NCBI GenBank assembly: GCA_022495005.1 | Contig: JAGYXB010000825.1 | Coordinates: 4,092,001-4,156,000 of the forward strand | From: Rhyacophila brunnea | Lineage: Eukaryota; Arthropoda; Insecta; Trichoptera; Rhyacophilidae | Direction of reading: 5' to 3' | DNA: 64,000 nt | Shown: piece after piece, positions 46,783 to 59,337 of the stretch | Position numbering within the stretch: the stretch's first letter is position 1 | How the letters are laid out: every line of letters starts with the position of its first letter | Notes under the pieces: model-generated | The model's input: only the letters and a program-made list of their open reading frames with translations | The model's database searches: none | What the model was told of the DNA's origin: nothing | Translations under genes and position numbers: made by a program

Positions 46783-49700
46783 TTTGTTTATGCCTGGAAA
46801 TGTCTGCTGACATCGCCGCCTATTACGCCTTCTTACAACACCTATATAGACACATTTCTAGCCATGCTTTCGGTCTAAAAAGCCTATTCGCCACACATTT
46901 TGGGTTTACGATGCATCCCGGATGCACAAAGTTGAAAATGAAGAGTTTTCTTGTGTAGCATTTGACTTCCAGCCGCAGGATCAAGACACGTTATTGATCT
47001 ATCTCTATACTCTTCTCCTGTACAGACGTTCTGCAAGGAGAGAAATATTATGTAATACGTCGTTCCGATGCGTGACGTCCAACAGTAGGTATCGACCTGA
47101 GACCTCCACGTCGAAGCAGTTAGACGCATTCTAAATATGTACCTACTCCGAAACTCTTTCTCAGCACACGCGTTGCATAAACAAAATGATATAAACCAAC
47201 TTTCAGTTTTACCAAAACAGTGTTCACACTGACATGACTATCCCCTCTCTCTCTCGAACCCCCCCCCCCTCCGTATTAGTCCGGAGCCACCAAGGTGGTT
47301 TGTCGCTGCCCACGACAAATCGCTAACGCACTCAAGTGTGCAATTTACATTATTTGAGTCAAACAGATGTAGTGTTTTATACAGATATGCAACGAAATAT
47401 TTTACGATACAACTGAATGCAATTCCGAGAATCGTAATGGTGCTTTAGAAAATTCCTCACACGATTCTGCAAGTCAGTGCAGATGGCATCCTAATGGTTA
47501 CCTAGTTTTAAATCGATCTATGCTTAGTAGTAGGTACATGGCGTACGCATATGAAAATGAAACTGAAACAAGTTTATTAAGGTATTGATTAATCATTGAG
47601 TACTGTAATCACATTTGTAGCAAACTTCACCATGTAATACAAGATACAACAGACGCAATATAAAAACTGTCGGCGATAGCGACCATATTATTATTCAATA
47701 AGCTCCGGTTACATCTGCGCACGTGACGAAATCGGATCGGTACCTCTATAGTATTTTCAGAAAATCATTCGAAACATTGAGATTCCCAAACTTTTTCGGA
47801 TTTCCGACGGCTGCCCCAAAATTTAATTTGTAACTTTATTTGTATTTCATGGATAAGCTGATGGTACTGAAGATTTTGTTGTGGAAAGAGCTAAAAACAT
47901 TACTTATTTAAAATGTGACGTCTTTTGCAAGCAGACACCGCTTATTAAAAACATACAAAATGGCATACAAAAATAAAACATGTAAATCCTATGTAACTCA
48001 TTATGCAAGCAGATGGTTTGACTAGATAAAATGACATAGTAGTGAAAAATCATGTAATTGTGATAATTTACGTAGTATGCTAGTTTATAATATACAATCG
48101 GAAGGTTTTATCAGACTGGTTACCGAAGAAAAACCATTGAAATGTGATGAAATGTGATCTTTTGACTTAGGTATCGATTTGGATTCTTTGCTCCTTTTGA
48201 GCAAGCCTCAATTTATTGCCAAATTCACAAAAATATGCAGATAGGGTGACAAAATAAGATATTATGTACTTGCAAGAATTTCTCTAAATTGGAAAATAAC
48301 ATTTCATGTAATGATTTGTTAATGTAATGTAAATTAAATGTTTCACATGAATAAAGATTAAAGAAATATTGTTTTACAACACTCATATACCTACATGTCA
48401 TTACGTAAATATTATTATCATTCATTCATACCATCATTTTATTGATAAGGTACAAAAGAGCAGCATGTCGATTTCAATACAAATCAGTTATTCTACCTTT
48501 TATGTAATTTTTTTAAGTTATTACAGTGTCAAAAAGATGCGTATTTTGCAGGCGTGGATGTCAGGAAAAATGCCAAGTTGGCAACGCTGATTACCTACTA
48601 CCCACTGCCCATCTTGTCTTTCGACGTCCCCATTTTCCAGCGTCTCCCAAGGGGACGGCAGCGCCCACTTTGGCAATCACTGCTTAGTCACCTAACTACA
48701 TTATGTAACCAACTACGTATACTTTGGAATAAACTTGTTTGCTCTCTCTCTCTCCCTTACAATTTGGGTAATTGCCTTTCATAAACAACCTCTTGAATAA
48801 GTTAGCCGCAATTTCCACCAAAGTCGTTTTAATTTTATTTAAATTTAATTATTTTATTAATGCCGTAGTGATTTATGTCGTTCCCGCTGGAAGTCTTTTA
48901 TTCGAAAAGTTTTGAGACAGAGGGAGGTGGGCACTAAGTTAGTACTGACGTTTTGCGAAGTATTTTTGGGACAATATTTTCGTCTGCAAAAGGCTACCTA
49001 ATACTGCATTCTTAAATTGAATTGGCAGCAGTGACTCGCGAGTTATTTTTTTTGTACAAGATTATTTTTGACTGCTTCGATATTTTTTGTATTGTTCGAC
49101 CCAGTGGTGGGTTTAAGGACACGGATACCTGACACACTTACTGATTTTGAACCCCCCTACATTAAAATTATTTACTTCACCTTGTCGCGCCCAGTGTTGG
49201 GGGCGTTAGGGCATAGGTTAAGCACAAGGACGCGCCACTTCCCTCGGTCCTGCAGCGCGTATATCGCATTGATGCAGAGTGAGGCGGATGGTCACGGCGA
49301 CGGAATCCATGAGGTTGTGGCTCAAGGGTACAGATTTTTTTGTGTTCCTCATCTCCACCCGCCATGTACCTATATGCAGCTGCGACTGCTTGCACTCTGG
49401 CGGCATCCGGCACACAAATATCTCAACCACGTAAAGCGTCTCTTCACTTCAATTACCCAAAGCTGCCGTGTCCGCTCACGAGCTCGAGTGTTTGTAACGC
49501 GGTCGTACCAATGTACCCAGGGACGGCTCTTGTATAGGAGCAAAGGTGCACTGATCTCCCAAATTATTACGTAACTATGTAATAATAAGTACTTATTCAA
49601 ATACCTACATATTGTATGAATTAATTATTGTAAAATATCTTTAATTTGTCGCCCGTCTGCACGCATAAAATGCGCGTAATTTCTGGCGGCCTGCATGTAT

Positions 49701-51380
49701 GCGTAGGTACGTTCTTCGTAGTATTAATTGTGCAGGAGAGAAATCGAACCGCCTGGCGATGATTTTTTTTTCACGCTGCCGATAATGTGGGCTCAGTTGT
49801 GATCTTTTTTTATTTCCGAACGTGCAATATTTACCTCACTTGGGACACTGTGCCTCCCAATCTGAGCTTACGAGCGCAGACGACATTTCACGACAATGCT
49901 GTGTTTGACTGGCGTGAATAATAACAACTCACAAACGCTTTTGAAGTCGGTACAAGATTCCCGCGTAATATTTCAAATTATTATATTATTATTTCGTACG
50001 TTATGAGGTAAATGCTACGTTGTTTGCCATATAATATTGAATCGATCAAAATATCGATTAGAGTATTATTGTGTTCATTAAGTTAGGTGTAGCAATCTCA
50101 ACATACAAATACCAATTTTATAATTATTTTACCTTTAAAAATTAAATAATTTTATTATGCCTAGAGCAAAGTAAACTTGTAAGTAAGTAATTGATAAACT
50201 ATTAATAACCTTTACATAATATAATATACATACTACAATTTTTTACTTACCTACTTATACTACTCTACGAGAAGTAGTTATTTAACAAAAGCGTTACATT
50301 GTAACAATTTCTACAATATTAGGTATTTCAATAGTGTATGTGGAGTATGAGCGTTATTTTGAACGTAAAAGAGGATAAAATATTTTTTAAGAAGATGAAC
50401 AAAGCAATTTTCCAATGTCAATTATTAAAGAAAAGAAATATAAATTATTCTATCAAATACAATATTCGTGTTACCGAAGTATTTTTCATTTTGAATACAT
50501 CTTTCAAATCAGTCCCATTTGGAGTGCAATTCTGGAGTTGAGGTGTACAAAGTATTAGCAATTTTTAACAGATAGTAACTATATCCCGTTGAAAAATCAC
50601 CGATCCATAGTATTTATCAAAATAATACAGCGCGTAGGTATATGCGGAGAATGTGGGATGCAAATAACCGAAAGGGGAGTATAAGATATGCCCGAATTGC
50701 GTCAGTATGTGAACTTCAACCGACCATAACTCGCGTACTACCTATCCGAGCTACACAAATGAGGAGTTTACGGCTTTGTACCAATGACATATTGTCTAAA
50801 ATACTTGCATCAGTTATAATTTATGGAAGTTAGGAGTGTCAAACGTGGAAACTACGTTGGCACATATGAAATGTATTACAATAAAATCGAAAAGAGTTTG
50901 TATGCCTTTTGCATCATACCTATCATATCCAGAAGCTTGGACTTTATAACTTTGACAATAAATAAATGCTGTCGGTGAATGTGAGCGTCGTTTCGTTTCT
51001 CAACCCCCCCCCAGATGTATTATATATTTAAGCATAAGCCTACCTCCACTCTGAAGGCTATTGCCGATTTTTTTCAATACCACAAAAAGGAAAATGCATG
51101 TCTTTGCATGCACTTCCTAATTTTATGATCACCGGCCGCCACTGCTCTCAAGTCTGCTTCTAACTAAGGAGTTATAAAGAATTTTTAGTACCGTAACATC
51201 CGAAAAGACCCGGGAAGTACGCAAGACAAAGCCCAACATCTTTAGTGCCTTTTTACAAATATCTATACACGTCGTGTCGTATTATATTGTACAGTACAGG
51301 ACATCTATTTATAAACGTTCTGTCATATCACACTTAAAAAAACGACGTCTACTAAGATGCTTTTCGATCTAATACTAATT
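46783..51380. other. gene-free stretch
   Basis: No recognisable exon. A 168-codon open frame at 49068-49574 overlaps three other open frames on both strands in a locally GC-rich patch (49180-49530) and has no recognisable motif. A transposon-end-like 'cagggacggctcttg' occurs at about 49519. The patch may be an old transposon interior. Confidence 0.4.
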
Positions 51381-52139
51381 GTTAACACATTGATCACCAA
51401 CTAGTTTTACATAAAATAGTTAAAAAATGATTATTTGTCTCTAAGGTATTATTTGATAGGTTATGAAAGAATATAATGTTTTTTATTTTATTTTGATGAT
51501 TTTTTTATGTAAATATTGGTTTTTATGATGTGCCGGCCACATGTGTCCGTCGCTGCGCCAACAAGTTAATTTATTCTACTGTGCCGGGCCGGCCATTTTG
51601 CCGGTCACCTGTCCACATGTGTTGACGAGAGCATGGTGCCATTTCGCAGTTGAATTATATTTAGATTTAGATTTATAAATACGGAATAAAAGTTTTCAAA
51701 TTGGGTAGTATAATACCTGGATACACATAAACTGGAAATATACGTATACATACCTTATAATCATTTTTGTAATTATATTTTTTTTATTATTTACATATTT
51801 TTCATAACTTACATTTTTATAATCTACTAGCTGAAGTACCCGGCTTCGTACGGGGTCGCTTCGTGGTTATATTTATCTTAGATATTTGAAAAATAATAAG
51901 AGGTAATTATTTCTTTAATATTAAATATCTGTGTAATACAATATGGCAATATGAAAATAATTATAATAGGAGTAAAGGTCAAACATAAGAACACTAAATT
52001 AATATCGAAGCCAAAATATGAAAACGTTATTAATGTTATAAATATGTAGTAAAAAAAAAATCAAAATTGGATGGAACAAACAAACAACAAACTTTGTATG
52101 TTATATAATAATAATTTAGAAACCGCACACAACTGACAA

Positions 52140-53920
52140 AAGTTTCATCGCAATCGGATGAGTGGTATAGGAACGCATACGAATAGTAGAAGAAGATGAT
52201 TTTCTAATTCAGAAACCTTCGTGGGCATGCGCATGACAACTCACCAAAGTTTCATTGCGATCGGATTAATGGTATAGGAACGCATACGAATAGAAGCAAG
52301 AAGAAGATGGTTGTACTAATTCAAAAACCTTCGCGGGCTTACGCACAACAACTGGTCAAAATTTCATCACAATCGGATGAATGGCATAAGAACGCATACA
52401 AATAGAAGAAGAAAAAGATGATTGTAGTAATTCAGAAACCTTTGCGGGCAAGGGCACAACAACTCACCAAAGTTTCATTGCAATCGGATGAATGGTATAG
52501 GAACGCATACGAATAGAAGAAGAAGAAGATGGTTGTACTAATTCAGAACTCTTCGCGGGCGTGCTCACAATTACTGACGAAAAATTTGTTGCAATCGGAT
52601 GAATGGAATAGAAACGCATACGAATAGAAGAATATAGAATAGAAGAAGAAGATAGTTGTACTAATTCAAAAACCATTGCGGGTGATACCACAACAACTGA
52701 CGAAGGTTTCATCGCAATCGGATAAATGGTATAGGGACCATACGAATAAAAGAAGATAGAATGAAGAAGAAGAAGAAGATGGTTGTACCAATTCAGAAAC
52801 CTTCGCGGGTGTTGGCACAATTACTGATGAAAAATTTGTTGCAATCGGATGAATGGAATAGAAACGCATACGAATAGAAGAATATAGAATAGAAGAAGAA
52901 GAAGAAAAAGAAGATAGTTGTACTAATTCAAAACCATTGCGGGTGTTACCACAACAACTGACGAAGGTTTCATCGCAATCGGATGAATGGTGTAGGGACC
53001 ATACGAATAAAAGAAGATAGAATGAAGAAGAAGAAGAAGAAGATGGTTGTACTAATTCAGAAACCTTCGCGGGTGTAAGCACAATTACTAACGAAAATTT
53101 TATTGCAATCGGATGAATGGAATAGGAACGCATACGAATAGAAGAATATAGAATAGAAGAAGAAGAAGAAGAAGATGGTTATACTAATTAAAAAACCATT
53201 GCAGGTGTTACCACAACAACTGATGAAGGTTTCATTGCAATCGGATGAATGGTATAGGGACCATACGAATAAAAGAAGATAGAATGAAGAAGAAGAAGAA
53301 GATAGTTGTACTAATTCAGAAACCTTTGCGGGTGTTGGCACAATTACTGGCGAAAATTTTATTGCAATCGGATGAATGGAATAGGAACGCATACGAATAG
53401 AAGAATATAGAATAGAAGAAGAAGAAGAAGAAGATGGTTGTACTAATTCAAAAACCATTGCAGGTGTTACCACAACAACTGATGAAGGTTTCATCGCAAT
53501 CGGATGAATGGTATAGGGACCATACGAATAAAAGAAGATAGAATGAAGAAGAAGAAGAAGATGATGATTTTTCTAATTTAGAAACCTTCATGGTGTGCAT
53601 ACAACCACTTGCCAAAATTTCATTGCAATCGGATGAATGGTATAGGAACCATACGAATAAAAGAAGATAGAATGAAGAAGAAGAAGAAAATGATGATTTT
53701 TCTAATTCAGAAACCTTTATGGGTGTGCATACAACCACTTACCAAAATTTAATTGCAATCGGATGAATGGTATAGGAACCATACGAATAAAAGAAAATAT
53801 AATAAAGAAGAAGAAGAAGATGATGATTTTTCTAATTCAGAAACCTTTATGGGTATGCATACAACCACTTACCAAAATTTCATTGCAATCGGATGAATGG
53901 TATAGGAACGCATACGGGAC
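52140..53920 (+). repeat. minisatellite, ~106-134 bp units, with dimeric higher-order pattern
   Basis: The phrase 'gcaatcggatgaatgg' recurs at about 52154, 52260, 52370, 52482, 52593, 52713, 52846, 52979, 53107, 53241, 53367, 53500, 53629, 53758 and 53887. Unit length rises from ~106-112 to ~126-134 along the array. Between 52590 and 53510, units with 'gaatggaata(g)aacgcatacg' alternate strictly with units carrying 'gaatggtatagggaccatac', giving a ~255-265 bp dimer. Each unit ends in a GAA-rich tract. Long open frames on the minus strand are a by-product of this periodicity. Confidence 0.92.
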
Positions 53921-53929
53921 AGACACACA

Positions 53930-53958
53930 GACAGACAGACATACAGACAGACAGACAT
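53930..53958 (+). repeat. (CAGA)n microsatellite
   Basis: Seven or so units of cagaca/cagac sequence follow the minisatellite. Confidence 0.8.
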
Positions 53959-54469
53959 TCATTTTATATATTAGTATAGCCTATACTCTTCCCGCAAGTG
54001 CAAGCAATAAGTTTACAAAGTTTTATCGCAATCGGATGAACGGTATGGCTGCGCATTAAATACGAACAAACAAACACACAAATATTAATTTTTATATATT
54101 AGATTTAATTTTTATTTTTATATCAATAAAAACACATTTACAATTTAAAAGGAAAACTTTTTTTTTCATTATGTACATTCTTTACATTAGTGAGCCTATA
54201 TTTTGTGACTGGGAAGACATATTTTCAGGCCAAGTGGCAGTAATATACAGAAGGGCCATGCCGGTCACCGCGTATCGAAAAATGCACTGCGCGGGTGCCC
54301 GCCGGCGCTGTAGAACAACTTTAAGGCAGGTCTTCTTTGCTGGTCACCGGTGACCCCCATGGCCCCCTTAACGTAATCCAATGCCGGTCACCGGTGACCC
54401 CCATGGCGATCAACGTGTTAATTTATAGTTTGATATTTTCATACATTTTGGTGCATCATTATCACACTA

Positions 54470-54515
54470 GGATTAGGTTAGGTTAGATTAGGTTGGGGTA
54501 GATTAGGTTGGGTTT
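54470..54515 (+). repeat. TTAGG-like array
   Basis: About eight degenerate units (gattaggttaggttagatta and following) lie just outside the right TTAA of the piggyBac-type element. Confidence 0.8.
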
Positions 54516-54519
54516 GCTC

Positions 54520-55415
54520 TAAAAAGAATGTTATAAAAGGTCATGCTGTCAACTGCGGCATTATTACCAAAAAAAAATAATATAGTCTCGCCCTTCAAAT
54601 GTCAAGTAGGTAAATACAATTTTCATTATTACTTTTATGGCTGTATCACATAATTAAAAAAATGAGAAAACAAAGAAAGCTATAAATAATGATTACCAAT
54701 GCTTTCTTAACTCGTCGAAACACGTAAATACACAGAAAATGACTATCAGCGAAATGCGGTTGTACACACCCAAAAATAGTATCAACGAACTTTTTAGAGA
54801 GGGGTAAATAGAGCACACAACCTGTGCAAAAATACCACCACAAACCGCACTGAAGCGATAATTTTTGTAAAAACTGCAAAACAGCGAATTTATAAAGCGA
54901 CAAGAAGCATCAAAAGATATGTTCAACTGGAATTAACCAATCTATTTAGACTGGAAAAGTTGTAAAAATCACAGATGACAGTGACGTTTACCAAATATGG
55001 CGATATTTCGACATTCCTTATAAGCCCTTATACATACAACAAAATGTAGAAATAGACTTAAAAACAAGTTGTGAATAGTCTATAACATGTTTCACTGCAT
55101 AAAAACTTACTTGGTTTGAAACAGGTCTTTATATTTAACAAGAAAATAGAAGAAAGCACGTCAGAAACAGACAGGTATCCAGCAGAATTCCAGTTGGACA
55201 ATGAGTAATGACAGTTGATGACTAATATCAATGAATGTTGCCAAGTTGCCTAGACTAATAATATACTATATATGTGTTGCCATCTTTTTGTAACCAATTT
55301 ATGGTACGCTGTCCAAGAAGTGGTATTTCGGAAAAAAATATTTTATGAGTTGTTTTCGGTTATAAATGTAAAATAAGAGTGTAGACCACATAACAGGTTA
55401 ATAAATAGAATTTCT
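54520..55415. other. gene-free stretch
   Basis: No recognisable exon. Overlapping minus-strand open frames at 54646-54926 are Cys/Phe-rich and hydrophobic with no motif I know. Confidence 0.4.
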
Positions 55416-55419
55416 ATAG

Positions 55420-55640
55420 ACTATATCCCAATACATTACATTTTGACGCAGGGTTTAGTATGTGTGATTATCCTACGAATATGGACCACACATGATAGAC
55501 TAGCAATAATGTAGTAGGTATATAGTATATTATTCTATGAAATAGTGTTACAACCTTCAAACACACCAACATTGGATGGGCGTCAGTGCATAAAACGAGA
55601 GCAGTAGTTGTCAGAACAAAATACAAGCATATTCTTCACG
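55420..55640 (+). repeat. dispersed repeat, copy B
   Basis: Collinear with 31575-31790 ('cattttgacgcagggttta', 'gcgtcagtgcataaaacgag', 'agcagtagt', 'gcatattctt'), with a ~45-bp extra segment near 55505-55550. It lies about 90 bp left of the DIRS inverted repeat, but no DIRS coding region accompanies the other copy, so it is probably independent. Confidence 0.6.
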
Positions 55641-55726
55641 TGTTTAAGTTTATCCAATATTCACACTCGAGATTGGTTACCTGTTACTTCACACCCGTTA
55701 GGTATTTTAATTCCTATTATTCGAAT

Positions 55727-55910
55727 TTGACTTTGAAGTCCTTGAGATAGGGTTTGCTCTTCCTTCTTCGGGTGAGGTTATATTCTACTAATTTATTTTC
55801 CTTCTTCTTGTCGTTGGTCATTCCTCCCTTTTTATTAACTGGTCATACCCGCGCGTCCCTTTTTTATGTATGGAGTTTGGGACTCCTTTGTCTTCATTCT
55901 GGATTTGGCT
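55727..55910 (+). repeat. DIRS left inverted terminal repeat
   Basis: Begins 'ttgactttgaagtccttgag'. It is complementary over ~180 bp to 60500-60680, with scattered mismatches. Confidence 0.88.
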
Positions 55911-56011
55911 TTCAGTTCGACTGTTTAGATGTTGCGTCTGACATTTCATTTCTAACTGTCAAAAAAATTATCTTGGACAACCGTTAAGTGAAAGTTAAGT
56001 AATCAGTGATT

Positions 56012-57042
56012 ATGGCGCAACGTCTGAATGACCGTGAGGAGGATATTATAAAAGCAATGGACACCAGACGGCGTAGCAGAACTGCTACAGGAGGAAAAGT
56101 TCAACGTACGAGCGTCGATTAAGATGCTGATTTTTGAGGTATCCTTGTTATGTGCCATTCAAAATTGTAACTGTTAGTGAGTCAGCAGTGAATTCGACCG
56201 GCTGAAACAATGAGTTCATTGTTTCTTTTACATGTTAGATCTTGTTCATTTCTTAAGTTTGTTGCATCATCTTTATTGTTCCTTTCTAGTAGTATTCCAA
56301 TATATAAAACACTCTTCAGCCGGATTTCTCACAAGAAACACACATTGTGTACCTAGTAATATTCAACCTTATATTTTAGTATACCAGTAAAAATATGTTA
56401 TGTGATTTTGTGTTATTAAGCGGAAATAAAGGATATCAATTAAATACAACAATAATATCTTTTTAATAATTCCAACCCATAACATCCTCGTTACGTACCT
56501 TATTTCAGCAGAGGGCCCAGCAAGGAGTGGCACAACGCCCAAAACAATTATTGACAGCCCCTACGTCCGTAGAGTTAAGTCTAAATGATGAGTTGCGTCG
56601 GTACGACCACTCGTCATCAGCTAACCATCTGACGGAGAGGACCATCGCGGCCCTCCAGAATGCGATGTTTTCCCAACGGGACAGCTTCTGGAAGGGTATG
56701 CAAGGGTTAGTGGCTTGGGCAACCAATCCTCAAAACATCATAACAGCGATAGGCCTGTACCAAAAATCGGGTTTTGGGGACAACGCATAATCAAATTTGC
56801 GAGGACATGACTCAGATGCTTACCGGGAAGCGCGCCGAGATTATGCAAGCTCGGCGCCAGGTGATTTCGTCCTTAATGAAGGATACATTCACTCGGGAGG
56901 CACTATCAAGGATTCCTCCGAGCTCAGAGTCTCGGAAGGGCCTCAAACTCACATTATAGCCGGGAGGAGACGTCCTGTGAGAAGGGAGTTCTCCAGGGGA
57001 GGTACGGGCTCCACCAGGGGTCCGTACTCCAAGTGGAAGTGA
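56012..57042 (+). pseudogene. DIRS gag-like ORF1 (broken)
   Basis: An ATG at 56012 opens a 36-codon frame (MAQRLNDREEDIIKAMDTRR...) before a stop. After non-coding-looking sequence, a second block from about 56510 reads QRAQQGVAQRPKQLLT, then NDELRRYDHSSSAN and WKGMQGLVAWATN. A frame change near 56790 leads to EDMTQMLTGKRAEIMQARRQ and a basic Arg/Gly-rich end (RREFSRGGTGSTRG) at about 57040. The basic tail and the position before RT fit a DIRS gag. The gap at 56120-56510 could be a large insertion or degraded sequence. Confidence 0.6.
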
Positions 57043-57199
57043 CCGCATCTGGACGACCAACAACATTGGAGGCCGCCTAAGAGCCTTTCGTGGAGTCTGG
57101 ATGGCGTAGGGTACCCCCCCAACATTGGTAAAAAAAAACCGTAGCCCGCATACCCTTTGTGCGAACACCACCATTGGTAAGTCCTTATTTACTTTTACG

Positions 57200-57670
57200 G
57201 AAAAAATTTCAAACGCAACAATCAACAGAGGTCACTCTCGAGATCGATGAGTTAAAGAACTCAGGGGTTCTAGAAGAAGCGGGTCCAACCCCCAGTTATC
57301 TCTCGACCCTGTTTCTGATCAAGAATTCATTTGAATGCGTTCCTACAGCCAAAGCCATTCAAACTAATTCACCATAGGTTCCAGCCGTCTTACAAAAAGA
57401 AGACTGACTAGTAATGATAGATCTAAGCCAGGCGTACCTCCAGGTACCCATGGCTTCTCAACATCGTCGATTCGTTCGACTAGCCTACCGTAGGGAGCTC
57501 CTACAATTCACGTGTCTCCCGTTCGTGCTGCCAGCCGCTCCGATTATGTTTGCATCCCTGAGAAATTGGGTCGCCGAACGCCTACGAAAGAACGGCTGAG
57601 AATATTCACTTACCTAGACGACTTCTTAGTAGCCAAACAATCCGAGAAACAATCTCTGTTCTGGTGGAAT
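57200..57670 (+). pseudogene. DIRS reverse transcriptase
   Basis: The palm motifs read MIDLSQAYLQVPMASQHRRF and LQFTCLPFVLPAAPIMFASL. After a stop and frame change comes IFTYLDDFLVAKQS. The YLDD box (about 57608-57622) is intact, and 'LPF.L..AP..F' is the DIRS/Ngaro variant of RT motif 4. The upstream 'EIDELKNSGVLEEA' segment (57240) matches the fingers region. The frame is broken in at least two places. Confidence 0.82.
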
Positions 57671-57837
57671 ATAGGATAACCTTCCTACAGTCTTTAGAGT
57701 GGTTAATAAATATAAAAAAGATCCTGTCTGATCCCAAGTCAACAATGAGGGTTCCTAGACATCACGTGGGATACACACAACAAGCGGAGGTTTCTATCGT
57801 CGGAGAAGTGTGTAGCACTCCGTCACCATCTGCTAAC

Positions 57838-58537
57838 GCAGGCACAAAAAGGCAGTTGGTCCCTCAGACAGGCACATATCCAATCCCTTCTGGGGCGACT
57901 CAACTTCACATCCTACCTCCACGAGGAAGGTTGCATTGCCGACGGCTACAACGCTCCAGTCATCGATATGGCCGAGGTCCCACCCTCGTCAATTGATGAC
58001 AATCCCACCACAGGCCCAACAGAACATCATGTGATGGCTCTAGGCGATAGGATCCTCAGAGTTGACACATCGCAGGTACAAAAAGGCAGTTGGTCCCTCA
58101 GACAGGCACATATCCAATCCCTTCTGGGGCGACTAAAATTCACATCCTACCTCCACGAGGAAGGTTGCATTGCCGACGGCTACAACGCTCCAGTCATCGA
58201 TATGGCCGAGGTCCCACCCTCGCCAATTGATGACAATCCCACCACAGGCCCAACAGAACATCAATTGTGGTGGCTCTAGGCGATAGGATCCTCAGAGTTG
58301 ACACATCGTAGGTACGAAAAGGCAGCTGGTCCCTCAGATAGGCACATATCCAATCCCTTCTGGGGCGACTAAACTTCACATCCTACCTCCACGAGGAAGG
58401 TTGCATTGCCGACGGCTACAAAGCTCCAGTCATCAATATTGTCGAGGTCCCATTCTCGCCAATAGGCGACAATCCCACCACAGGACATCATGTGGTGGCT
58501 CCAGGTGATAGGATCCTCAGAGTTGACACACAGAACG
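57838..58537 (+). repeat. three tandem copies of a ~235-bp DIRS segment
   Basis: The phrase 'aaggcagttggtccctcaga' recurs at about 57849, 58083 and 58319 (third copy with a change). Each is followed by the same 'cttcacatcctacctccacg' and 'attgccgacggctacaacg' blocks up to 'ggatcctcagagttgacaca'. It encodes the RT-RNase H connection, so the triplication disrupts the polyprotein. Confidence 0.9.
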
Positions 58538-58539
58538 AC

Positions 58540-58898
58540 ATTCAATCACTTCCTGACGATAGACACAGCCGGCACAGGCTGGGGAGCCAACTGAATGAAT
58601 ACCACCTATCAGGTACGTGGAAACAAGACCAGTTAGCATGGCATGGCATTGCAAAAGGAAGGAAATGTTTGCGATTCAATCTCGGGTACAAGCAATCATA
58701 GGATCAGATCTGCTTCTGCAGACAGACAACAAAACAGTGGTGGCCTACATCAACAACGAGGGCAGCACAACATCTGTCACCCTCCTAAACCTATGCCGAC
58801 AGATACTAGTATTTACCAGTCGAGCCAACATCACGTTTACTGCACAATACCTCCGCAGAAATTACAACTGCGTGGCAGATCATCTCTCCCGCAGATAA
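58540..58898 (+). pseudogene. DIRS RNase H domain
   Basis: Plus strand: 'DDRHSRHRLGSQLNE' around 58555 in one frame. From 58687 comes 'LLLQTDNKTVVAYINNEGST', then FTSRANITFTAQYL and NYNCVADHLSRR. The 'TDN.T...YIN..G' and 'N..AD.LSR' motifs are those of the DIRS/Ty3-like RNase H. The N-terminal strand (usually a TDAS.. motif) is disrupted. Confidence 0.8.
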
Positions 58899-59337
58899 CT
58901 CATTCCTGAATGGCATCTGATCAACACCGCAACCACCCCCCTGTTTCAAAGATGGGGAGTTCCCGAGGTGGATTTATTCGCAAGCGAAACAGCACATGTC
59001 GTTGCAACATACGTCTCACAAGACGTTACAGACAGTGGCGCGCTGTTTCACGACTTCAGACTGGCGTGGATATTTCACCCACCAAACGTACTTACACGAG
59101 TCCTAGCGCACCTGAACTCAGCAAAAGGGTAGTACTTACTTACTAGTGGCACCGAGCTGGAAACAATGCTTTTGGGGAGTGGACTTAACGAAAAAGGGCG
59201 ATTGTACCTCCTTATACAATACCTCACCTACATACGACACTAGTTGGTACGGAGACAAACCATCCACCTCCCAGGACCCAGGACCTGTCCGTCTAACTAT
59301 GGATAATTTAGGGTGGGGTGAAATAACATCAAATTGA

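Larger units (their letters stand above)
51826..54106. mobile_element. nested repeat element with expanded core
   Basis: The left part reads 'actagctgaagtacccggct' 'tcgtacgggg', a start common to a widespread insect interspersed repeat. The right part ends '(cagac)attcattttatatatt', typical of the 3' ends of RTE-type LINEs and their SINEs. Between them, instead of one copy of the 'tttcatcgcaatcggatgaa' core, are about 15 tandem copies (52140-53920), followed by a (CAGA)n tract and one more diverged copy near 54024. Confidence 0.6.
51386..54417. mobile_element. piggyBac-type non-autonomous element with nested insertion
   Basis: TTAA lies immediately outside both ends (51382-51385 and 54418-54421). 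Inside it, cacattgatcacca (left) and tggcgatcaacgtg (right) are inverted with 12 of 14 matches. TTAA duplication and CAC/GTG-type ends fit piggyBac. The parts assigned to the element itself are about 51386-51825 and 54107-54417. Both contain 'gccggtcacc' words, repeated at 51612, 54258 and 54383. No transposase is recognisable. The middle is occupied by another element (51826-54106). Confidence 0.75.

Noticed and set aside
49068..49574. 168-codon plus-strand open frame
   Set aside because: Frames of similar length exist on both strands over the same GC-richer patch and none shows a known domain; more likely composition or an old transposon interior.
52464..53738. Long overlapping minus-strand open frames (96-155 codons) rich in Ser and Phe
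   Set aside because: They are translations of the minisatellite; the same peptide repeats with each unit, and the GAA tracts read as poly-Ser/Phe. No coding signal.
52140..53920. CRISPR-like array because of regularly spaced repeats
   Set aside because: The 'spacers' are themselves repeats, unit length varies, and the context is eukaryotic.
54646..54926. Cys-rich hydrophobic minus-strand frames resembling a small membrane protein
   Set aside because: Two overlapping frames of equal length, no signal peptide or family motif that I can name.
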